NCBI GenBank assembly: GCA_900766165.1
Contig: CAAFUK010000003.1
Location: 1 to 10,739 of the forward strand
Length of the DNA stretch: 10,739 nt
Direction: 5' to 3'
Source of the DNA: an uncultured Collinsella sp.
Lineage (GTDB): Bacteria; Actinomycetota; Coriobacteriia; Coriobacteriales; Coriobacteriaceae
In this document: in pieces, positions 6,094 through 10,739 of the stretch
Layout of the letters: each line of letters begins with the position of its first letter
Position numbering within the stretch: position 1 is the stretch's first letter
Position numbers and translations under genes: made by a program
Notes under the pieces: model-generated
What the model saw: only the letters and a program-made list of their open reading frames with translations
Told to the model about the DNA's origin: nothing
The model's database searches: none

Positions 6094-7032
6094 TTATCCA
6101 CGGAGAAACGCGTATGCGCTCGTTGCTGCTATGGCTCCGTCCGAAACAGCGGTCACAACCTGGCGTAAACGTTTGGAACGGATATCGCCAGCGGCAAATA
6201 GACCTGGCGTGCGGGTCGCCATGGATTCATCAGTCAGAATGCCGCCATCAGGCGCCAGATCGACTAAATGCTCAACGAGCTCGGTATGGGGCTGCGTTCC
6301 GGTAAAGACAAAGATGCCAAACGAGCCGGGCTCAAATGACTCGGTATGAGTCTCGCCGGATGCATTGTCCTTAAAGGTAATCGTCGTTGGCATGACTTCG
6401 CCCGATAGCTCCACAATACTAGTTTGGTACCTAACTGTAATATTGTCCTTTGCGAGTACTTTCTGAACGACACCATCAGGCGCACGAAACTGATCGCGGC
6501 GCAGCACGATGGTCACGCTGTTGGCGATTTCTGACAAGAACAGGGCTTCCTCACAGGCAGCATTGCCGCCGCCGATGACAAAAACCTGCTTGCCACGAAA
6601 GAACATGCCGTCACACGTCGCGCAATACGAAACGCCACGACCGCGATACGTATCCTCGCCAGCGAAACCAGCAGATCGCGGCGTGGCACCCATGCAAGCG
6701 ATAACGCTCGAGGCAAGCGTATCGCCCATATCGTGATGCACCGTAAACAGCGCTGCATCGGCATCGTAATCGATACCCGTAACCATGCTCCATGTAACCT
6801 GCGCTCCCAGCCCCTCTGCATGTTGCTGAAAACGTTCGCCGAGTTCGGCGCCACTCAAGAGCGGAATGCCCGGATAGTTCTCGACCTCATTGGTTGTGGC
6901 GATCTGCCCTCCCGACATGCCCTGTTCAATCACGGTCGTCGTTAGGTTGGAGCGCGCCGCATAAATGGCCGCAGCATAGCCCGCAGGGCCGCCGCCGATA
7001 ATAGCAACATCGATCGGCTGATGGGTAGTCAT
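6094..7032 (-). CDS. trxB: Thioredoxin reductase (NADPH)
   Basis: A 312-aa cytoplasmic FAD flavoenzyme that passes electrons from NADPH to thioredoxin. The FAD-binding GGGPAG is at 13-18. The redox-active disulfide is C137-A-T-C140, followed by DG as usual. The NAD(P)-binding motif is GGGNAACEEA (154-163), and the basic pair R178-R179 with R183 marks NADPH preference. The C-terminal FAD segment AAGD-x-R-x-K-x-LRQVVTA is standard. I chose the ATG at 7032 because AGGAGGT lies about seven bases upstream and because the FAD fold starts directly after it; the frame extends to 7107 but without family sequence. It is divergent from the glycosyltransferase gene across 117 bases and ends in its own terminator. 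Thioredoxin itself is not in the window. Confidence 0.95.
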   Translation of the reverse strand: MTTHQPIDVAIIGGGPAGYAAAIYAARSNLTTTVIEQGMSGGQIATTNEVENYPGIPLLSGAELGERFQQHAEGLGAQVTWSMVTGIDYDADAALFTVHHDMGDTLASSVIACMGATPRSAGFAGEDTYRGRGVSYCATCDGMFFRGKQVFVIGGGNAACEEALFLSEIANSVTIVLRRDQFRAPDGVVQKVLAKDNITVRYQTSIVELSGEVMPTTITFKDNASGETHTESFEPGSFGIFVFTGTQPHTELVEHLVDLAPDGGILTDESMATRTPGLFAAGDIRSKRLRQVVTAVSDGAIAATSAYAFLRG

Positions 7033-7083
7033 GAAAAGACCTCCTGTCGAAAGATTGGCGTTCTTTGCGCTCATACCCAAATT

Positions 7084-7113
7084 TAGACGAACGTGACACT
7101 CATGCACTACAAT
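7084..7113 (+). promoter_or_regulatory. Promoter of the glycosyltransferase gene
   Basis: TAGACG (7084-7089, 4 of 6) and TACAAT (7108-7113, 5 of 6) are 18 bp apart. Transcription would start near 7120 and give a leader of about 30 nt. I could not find an equally good promoter for trxB on the other strand; TATGAG (7072-7077) is the nearest -10 candidate. Confidence 0.45.
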
Positions 7114-7149
7114 GATTCCTTGCGAAACTAAGATGAAGGGGAGTTATCG

Positions 7150-8451
7150 ATGGATCAAACGCAGATGGGCAATGACGCTCCCCTGCCCACGCACAGCACT
7201 CCCCAATCGGAGCAGACCTCGCTCTTGGCTCAGCAAAAACCCCTCGTGACCATCGTACACGCCTCGGTCGGCTCGGGCCACAAGGCCGCCGCCAACGCGA
7301 TTGCACAAGCATTTGACCTTATCCGCGGCACCAAGGGAATCCCTGAGGATGTTGAGATCGAAGTCCTGGATATCCTCGATTTTGGACGTATTAAATTCGA
7401 CGGCAATAAGACCGCGGCTTCTTTTACGGGAGCCACGCGCCCCATTTACGACCTGACCTGGCGATATACGCTTACGGGACATCTTCTCTGGGGTGGCGGC
7501 ACGGCATGGTCGCGAATTATGTTCCCCGCCTTCAACGAATACGTCCGGACCCGCAAGCCTATAGCCGTGGTCGCAACACACATTACGGCGGCCAACGTCG
7601 CTGTGGGCGCCCGCGTCATCACGGGTATCGATTACCCGGTCATCTGCGTGCCGACCGATTACGAAGTCGAAGGCTTTTGGCCCCACAAGGACACCGACCT
7701 GTTCTGCGTAGCCAACGAATTTATGGCCGAGACACTTCGCCCCCGTAAGGTTCCCGAGACCAAAATCCGCATTACAGGCATCCCCATTCGCGCCGGGTTT
7801 GATACGGACTACAATCGCGAGGAAGAACTCGAGAAGTTCAATCTCCTCGCTGACAAGACCGTTGTGTTGGTGATGGCCGGTGCCAGTTTGCCTCAACCGT
7901 ACGTTCGCTTTCGCGCGGAGATGGACCGCACACTCCCCTTCCTGCGCAGCTTCGAGGACATGCACTTTGTCTTTTTGCCGGGCAAGGATGAGGAATACGC
8001 CACCCGCCTCAAGACGCTCTTCGACGCCATGAAGCTCGAAAACGTCACGGTTCTGGACTACGTGGACGACATGGCGGCCCTCATGCACGGCTGCGACCTC
8101 GCAATCCTCAAATCGGGCGGACTCACCGTCACCGAGTGCCTGTGCGCGCATCTACCGATGATCCTACTGGGCAAATCATACGGTCAGGAAAAGGCCAACA
8201 CAACGATGCTCACCGGTATGGGCGCCAGCATGCATGTCACCACCGCACGAGAACTCATCGTAACCCTACGTCACTTGCACGACCATCCCGAATCACTCAA
8301 AGCCCTACTCATCAACGGCGAAGTACTACGCCGCCCCCACGCAGCCGAAGACATCGCCATCGCAACCATGGAGCTCGTAGGCAAACCCCAAAAGCGCAAA
8401 CGAGCCTTCTGCCGCTTCTACTGGGGCGGAAAACCCGCGCATATCCGCTAG
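7150..8451 (+). CDS. MGDG synthase/UgtP-type glycosyltransferase (GT28)
   Basis: A 433-aa GT-B enzyme that probably adds a sugar from UDP-glucose or UDP-galactose to diacylglycerol, making glycolipids for the membrane or as lipoteichoic-acid anchors. The N-terminal MGDG-synthase domain has TIVHASVGSGHKAAANAI (34-51), corresponding to the glycine-His acceptor loop of the family. The C-terminal donor domain has ILKSGGLTVTE (319-329), the G-G-x-T-x-x-E nucleotide-sugar motif shared with MurG. About 30 polar N-terminal residues precede the fold. AAGGGGAG lies about six bases before the ATG. A short basic tail (KPQKRKRAF) may help membrane attachment. The last 250-300 bases are distinctly A/C-rich on the sense strand, with more CTA, TCA and GTA codons than earlier. 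It may supply lipids alongside the phosphatidyltransferase at the left. Donor and acceptor are inferred from family. Confidence 0.85.
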   Translation: MDQTQMGNDAPLPTHSTPQSEQTSLLAQQKPLVTIVHASVGSGHKAAANAIAQAFDLIRGTKGIPEDVEIEVLDILDFGRIKFDGNKTAASFTGATRPIYDLTWRYTLTGHLLWGGGTAWSRIMFPAFNEYVRTRKPIAVVATHITAANVAVGARVITGIDYPVICVPTDYEVEGFWPHKDTDLFCVANEFMAETLRPRKVPETKIRITGIPIRAGFDTDYNREEELEKFNLLADKTVVLVMAGASLPQPYVRFRAEMDRTLPFLRSFEDMHFVFLPGKDEEYATRLKTLFDAMKLENVTVLDYVDDMAALMHGCDLAILKSGGLTVTECLCAHLPMILLGKSYGQEKANTTMLTGMGASMHVTTARELIVTLRHLHDHPESLKALLINGEVLRRPHAAEDIAIATMELVGKPQKRKRAFCRFYWGGKPAHIR

Positions 8452-8464
8452 CATTGGACTGTCC

Positions 8465-8568
8465 GCTTACCTGTGGGAGGCCCCTATATATCATCCCATG
8501 CTCAAACATTCTCGCTGCGCTGCGAAACTGCGCGTGGGACGATATATAGGGGCCTCCCACAGGTAAGC
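8465..8568 (+). repeat. Long palindromic element A with conserved apical core
   Basis: Arms 8465-8492 and 8541-8568 are perfectly complementary over 28 bp. Inside them, TCCCATGC (8494-8501) pairs with GCGTGGGA (8532-8539), with one U-G pair. The apical part carries CATGCTCAAACATTCTCGC (8497-8515) and GCTGCGAAACTGCGCGTGG (8519-8537). The same two blocks recur, inverted, in element B. The element begins 13 bases after the glycosyltransferase stop and has no T tract. It could be a 3-prime-UTR structure, a non-autonomous repeat, or a protein-binding site. Confidence 0.85.
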
Positions 8569-8644
8569 TGCGTTAACGTACTAGCGGCTATACCAGATTC
8601 CCCACCAGTAGAATCTGAAAAGGGGAACCAGAAAATATAAATAC

Positions 8645-8693
8645 AGTAAGTCGATGCGACAAAGGAGGCGTCCCTTTATCGCATCGACTTACT
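8645..8693 (-). terminator. Hairpin C, likely terminator of the dut transcript
   Basis: A perfect 15-bp stem (8645-8659 with 8679-8693) is extended, after a C-A mismatch, by AAAGG/CCTTT (8661-8665 with 8673-8677) around a 7-base loop. On the - strand the stem is followed by GTATTTATATTTTC, a T-rich tail; the + side is A-rich. It therefore best terminates transcripts arriving from dut after passing element B. A smaller 7-bp hairpin (8594-8600 with 8611-8617) lies to its left without a tail. Confidence 0.5.
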
Positions 8694-8726
8694 AGAAAAG
8701 TAAATATTGTTTCAAGCGAGTAGCCG

Positions 8727-8829
8727 CCCGCCCGGGGCTTACCTATATCGTTCCACGCGCAGTTTCGCAGCGAGCGAAACGACGCGAGAATGTTTGAGCA
8801 TGGAATGATATAGGTAAGCCCCGGGCGGG
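8727..8829 (-). repeat. Long palindromic element B, inverted relative of element A
   Basis: Arms 8727-8749 and 8807-8829 pair perfectly over 23 bp and differ in sequence from the arms of element A. Read on the - strand, the interior carries the same two 19-base blocks as A, with an extra GTTTCGC/GCGAAAC hairpin between them (8762-8768 with 8774-8780). In the conserved inner stem the only differences from A are at paired positions (C-G in A, T-A in B), which keeps pairing. It starts 16 bases past the dut stop in the sense direction. GCGAGTA occurs directly repeated on both sides (8716-8722, 8836-8842). Confidence 0.85.
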
Positions 8830-8845
8830 AGGGATGCGAGTACCC

Positions 8846-9289
8846 CTAGGCGACGCCGCTGGAGCCGAAGCCTCTTTTGCCTCGGTCGGTTTCGTCTAGT
8901 TCTTCTACTTCTATGAGATTGACCGTGGGGACTTCTTGGATGACGAGTTGGGCTATGCGGTCGCCTTTGTTGATTTGGATGTCGTTGGTGGGATCCAGGT
9001 TGATGAGGATAACCTTGAGTTCTCCTCGGTAGTGGGCGTCGATGAGGCCCGGCGTATTGACTATAGACAGGCCCTGCTTGATGGCCAAGCCGCTGCGGGG
9101 CTGGACGAAGCCGGCGTAACCGTCGGGCAGGGCGATGGCCAGCCCAGTAGAGACCAGACGACGTTCGAAGGGCCTCAGGACGCAGTCCTCGTTGGAGCGC
9201 AGATCCAAACCGGCATCGGTGGGATGGGCGTATTTGGGAAGCTCGACGGTGGGGTCGAGACGCTTTATGTTGACGGTAATGTTGGACAT
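8846..9289 (-). CDS. dut: dUTP diphosphatase (dUTPase)
   Basis: A 147-aa trimeric enzyme that hydrolyses dUTP to dUMP and pyrophosphate, keeping uracil out of DNA and supplying dTMP synthesis. All five family motifs are present in order: AGLDLRS (26-32), PRSGLA (64-69), GLIDAHYRGE (81-90, with catalytic Asp84 and base-stacking Tyr87), GDRIAQLV (109-116) and RGKRGFGSSG (136-145), the last being the flexible P-loop-like lid. Length is normal. The start lies four bases after the nrdR stop, and its ribosome site AAGGTGA includes that stop codon, so translation is coupled to nrdR. Element B and hairpin C follow. Function is near certain. Confidence 0.96.
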   Translation of the reverse strand: MSNITVNIKRLDPTVELPKYAHPTDAGLDLRSNEDCVLRPFERRLVSTGLAIALPDGYAGFVQPRSGLAIKQGLSIVNTPGLIDAHYRGELKVILINLDPTNDIQINKGDRIAQLVIQEVPTVNLIEVEELDETDRGKRGFGSSGVA

Positions 9290-9293
9290 GGAA

Positions 9294-9737
9294 TCACCTT
9301 AGCTTGTCAAGCTCTTGCAGAAATTCATCGACGTCTTTGAAATCGCGGTAGACCGAGGCAAAGCGGATGTACGCCACCTTGTCGATCTTGGCCAAGCGCT
9401 TGAGCACCATGTCACCCAACTCATGGGACGTGACGGCCGTCAGCGTGCGAGAGCGCAGCTCGACCTCGATGTCGTCGATAATCTCATTGAGCTTCTTAGT
9501 GTCGATATCGCGCTTGATGGTGGCGCGCATCAAGCCGACGAGCAGCTTATTGCGATCGAACCGCTGCTTGGTTCCGTCCGACTTAATGACCTCGATTGGG
9601 TCTTCGCATCGCTCAAACGTTGTAAAGCGATAGTTACACGAGCAACATTCGCGACGGCGCTTAATGGTGTTATTTGACTCCTGCATACGAGAATCAACGA
9701 CGCGGGTATGTGCCTTGCCGCATTTGGGACAGCGCAT
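9294..9737 (-). CDS. nrdR: Transcriptional repressor NrdR
   Basis: A 147-aa repressor of ribonucleotide reductase genes that senses ATP/dATP. The N-terminal zinc ribbon uses C3-x2-C6 and the C31/C32-x-C34 pair, with the typical VVDSR (13-17), a basic stretch KRRRE and YRFTTFE (36-42). The ATP-cone domain covers about 47-137, including SDGTKQRFDRNKL and the final VAYIRFASVYRDF segment. Length is standard. GGAGGAGGT lies just upstream of the ATG. The gene is 49 bases downstream of the LysM gene, without a terminator, and overlaps the dut ribosome site. A 10-bp inverted repeat brackets the leader and includes the start codon. No ribonucleotide reductase genes or clear NrdR boxes are seen in the window. 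Confidence 0.95.
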   Translation of the reverse strand: MRCPKCGKAHTRVVDSRMQESNNTIKRRRECCSCNYRFTTFERCEDPIEVIKSDGTKQRFDRNKLLVGLMRATIKRDIDTKKLNEIIDDIEVELRSRTLTAVTSHELGDMVLKRLAKIDKVAYIRFASVYRDFKDVDEFLQELDKLR

Positions 9738-9773
9738 GGTACCTCCTCCAATTCGTTAACAAGGGTACCATGC
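9734..9773 (-). promoter_or_regulatory. Inverted repeat covering the nrdR start codon
   Basis: GCATGGTACC (9734-9743) and GGTACCATGC (9764-9773) are perfect inverted copies, spaced by 20 bases. In the - strand mRNA the downstream arm contains the ATG of nrdR and the last bases of its ribosome site, while most of the GGAGGA lies in the loop. If formed, the stem would hide the start codon. The same sequence could be a DNA operator. Confidence 0.5.
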
Positions 9774-9786
9774 ACCGGACAAAATG

Positions 9787-10236
9787 TTACGAACGGGCAG
9801 GAACTTTAAGATCAACACCGGCATCGAGCGAACCATGCTCAAGGTGATTGACACTACGGATCAAATCGGAAGTCTCCTGCGTAGAGAGACCGTCAATCGG
9901 ATGCTCCTCGGCAAGCGACCACAGGGAATCGCCAGACTGGACACGAATCGTCTCGTACGTGACGTTGGTGACGGAATCGGCATATGCCGCATGACGGGCG
10001 CTAAAAACTGACGTTGAGATTACAAAGAATAACGTGAGCGCAACGGCAACGGCCACGATCGTCGAAGGCTTCAGGGAAACAGGAGCCGTAACCACAGATG
10101 AACGCTGGGAACGAACGGGCTTGACAGCCACCGGCTGAATAGCGGAACGTCCGCCCTTGACGACGGTAAAAGCGGGCGCAGCGGGCGTCTCGAGTTTAAG
10201 GGCGAGGTTTCCCTGGACCATATTCGTTGCGTTCAT
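9787..10236 (-). CDS. Membrane-anchored LysM protein, YneA-like division inhibitor
   Basis: A 149-aa protein with a positively charged, Pro/Ala/Val-rich N-terminal segment (1-58), one transmembrane helix (about 59-79) and a C-terminal LysM domain (about 95-147: TIRVQSGDSLWSLAEEH through VDLKVPA) that should bind peptidoglycan outside the cell. ARHAAYAD at 80-87 resembles a signal-peptidase site, so release is possible. The gene is divergent from lexA and shares its LexA boxes, the arrangement of yneA in Bacillus subtilis, where the product delays division during SOS. Sequence length is similar, but the long N-terminal cytoplasmic segment is unlike YneA. I chose the second ATG (10236) because GAGGAG lies six bases before it; the ATG at 10239 would leave only three. 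SOS division-inhibitor function is inferred from layout. Confidence 0.8.
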   Translation of the reverse strand: MNATNMVQGNLALKLETPAAPAFTVVKGGRSAIQPVAVKPVRSQRSSVVTAPVSLKPSTIVAVAVALTLFFVISTSVFSARHAAYADSVTNVTYETIRVQSGDSLWSLAEEHPIDGLSTQETSDLIRSVNHLEHGSLDAGVDLKVPARS

Positions 10237-10271
10237 CATGTTCTCCTCTCGCGTGTTTTGCTGAGAACAGT

Positions 10272-10301
10272 TTTATCAAGCCGCGCGGACAAAAATGTCT
10301 A
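10272..10301 (-). promoter_or_regulatory. Candidate promoter of the LysM gene
   Basis: On the - strand TAGACA (10296-10301, 5 of 6) and GATAAA (10272-10277, 4 of 6) are 18 bp apart. The nearest LexA box ends five bases upstream of this -35, close enough for LexA to block polymerase. Confidence 0.4.
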
Positions 10302-10306
10302 GCGCG

Positions 10307-10376
10307 AGAACGAATGTTCGGTTATTATTATCTTCGAACAGTTGTTCCTGTCAAGCAAAATTCGAACATTTGTTTG
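10307..10376. promoter_or_regulatory. Three LexA boxes between the LysM gene and lexA
   Basis: AGAACGAATGTTCG (10307-10320), CGAACAGTTGTTCC (10335-10348) and CGAACATTTGTTTG (10363-10376) each match the Gram-positive SOS box CGAAC-N4-GTTCG with one mismatch. Successive boxes are exactly 28 bp apart. They lie between divergent genes and should give LexA autorepression and control of the LysM-nrdR-dut side. Confidence 0.85.
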
Positions 10377-10399
10377 ACATGGGTAGAGAGGATGCCCTG

Positions 10400-10739
10400 A
10401 TGGCTCGCAAAATTACCAAGCGTCAGCAGCAAATTTACGACTTCATCAAGGAATATCAGCAGGAGAAGGGTTATCCGCCCAGCGTGCGCGAGATGGCTTC
10501 TGCCGTGGGCCTTTCCTCCCCAAGCACCGTGCACGCCCATCTCTCTGCCCTGGAGGCGCGCGGGCTGCTCAAGCGCGATGCCACCAAGCCGCGTGCCCTG
10601 GAACTCTTTAACGAGGATGGTTCCTCTGTCTCAATTTCTAAATCTGACGAGCCCACCGCACCTCGCGGAACGGCCTCGCTACCGCTCGTTGGTGGCGCCT
10701 CGGCTGGGGTTCCCATTCTAGCCGACCAGAAACTCCAAC
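10400..10739 (+). CDS. lexA: LexA repressor, 3-prime end beyond the window
   Basis: The first 113 residues of the SOS repressor, cut off by the right edge. The winged-helix DNA-binding domain spans about 1-70: KITKRQQQIYDFI, GYPPSVREMASAVGLSS (24-40), STVHAHLSALEARGLLKRD and the KPRALE wing end. A Ser/Asp-rich linker follows (72-93). The self-cleavage bond is visible as A102-G103 in GGASAGVPIL, where many LexA proteins have G-R-V-A-A-G. The Ser/Lys catalytic dyad of the peptidase domain lies outside. AGAGGAT precedes the ATG by about seven bases. TATTAT at 10323-10331 is the best -10 candidate but lacks a clear -35. RecA-stimulated cleavage is family knowledge. Confidence 0.95.
   Translation, partial: MARKITKRQQQIYDFIKEYQQEKGYPPSVREMASAVGLSSPSTVHAHLSALEARGLLKRDATKPRALELFNEDGSSVSISKSDEPTAPRGTASLPLVGGASAGVPILADQKLQ

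Noticed and set aside
7144..8151. 335-aa open frame on - across the glycosyltransferase gene
   Set aside because: Antisense to a well-supported enzyme; no recognisable motifs or ribosome site.
8136..8560. Open frames on both strands overlapping element A
   Set aside because: They run through the perfect palindrome and the glycosyltransferase end; their translations are Arg/Pro/Ser-rich frame artefacts.
8661..8668. AAAGGAGG inside hairpin C as a ribosome binding site
   Set aside because: No start codon with an open frame follows at a usable distance, and the sequence is part of the hairpin stem and loop.
8452..8845. CRISPR array or attC-type integron site
   Set aside because: There are only two copies, inverted and with different stems, no regular spacers and no cas or integrase genes.
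10264..10277. Fourth LexA box near the LysM gene promoter
   Set aside because: Only the left half (AGAAC) matches; the right half TTATC does not, and it is off the 28-bp spacing.
10374..10379. Perfect TTGACA as the lexA -35 element
   Set aside because: A matching -10 would have to fall on the start codon (10397-10402), where the sequence is CTGATG.

Overview
The window reads as chromosomal DNA of an actinobacterium, most likely class Coriobacteriia and plausibly Collinsella or a close relative. This rests on moderately high GC, actinobacterial gene families (a GarA/OdhI-type FHA protein next to an FtsR-type MerR regulator, and a LexA/LysM-protein divergon) together with genes familiar from Firmicutes (DegV, DUF1836, a UgtP-type glycosyltransferase). 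The genus is inferred; no rRNA is present. Twelve complete genes and one truncated gene (lexA, cut by the right edge) are supported.

Left block (395-4209, + strand): a CDP-alcohol phosphatidyltransferase (phospholipid synthesis), a GarA-like FHA protein, an FtsR-like MerR regulator, adenine phosphoribosyltransferase (apt) and a secreted coiled-coil NlpC/P60 peptidoglycan hydrolase. They are closely spaced, run from a recognisable promoter at 330-358, and end at a strong hairpin terminator at 4233-4271. The order phosphatidyltransferase, garA, merR recalls the pgsA2-garA-Rv1828 neighbourhood of mycobacteria.

Middle block (4303-8451): a DegV fatty-acid-binding protein on + with its own promoter and an upstream palindrome; then a DUF1836 regulator and thioredoxin reductase (trxB) on -; then, divergent from trxB, an MGDG-synthase/UgtP-type glycosyltransferase on +.

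Convergent gap (8452-8845): 394 bases without a gene, holding two long perfect-stem palindromes in opposite orientation. They share an almost identical apical sequence but have different, self-complementary stems. Each begins 13-16 bases after the stop codon of the gene that points at it. A third hairpin lies between them. This is the most unusual part of the window.

Right block (8846-10739): dut, nrdR and a YneA-like membrane LysM protein on -, and lexA on + reading away from them. Three LexA boxes at exact 28-bp intervals fill the lexA/LysM-gene divergent region. The block links the SOS response (LexA, division inhibitor) with dNTP metabolism (NrdR, dUTPase). A 10-bp inverted repeat covers the nrdR start codon.
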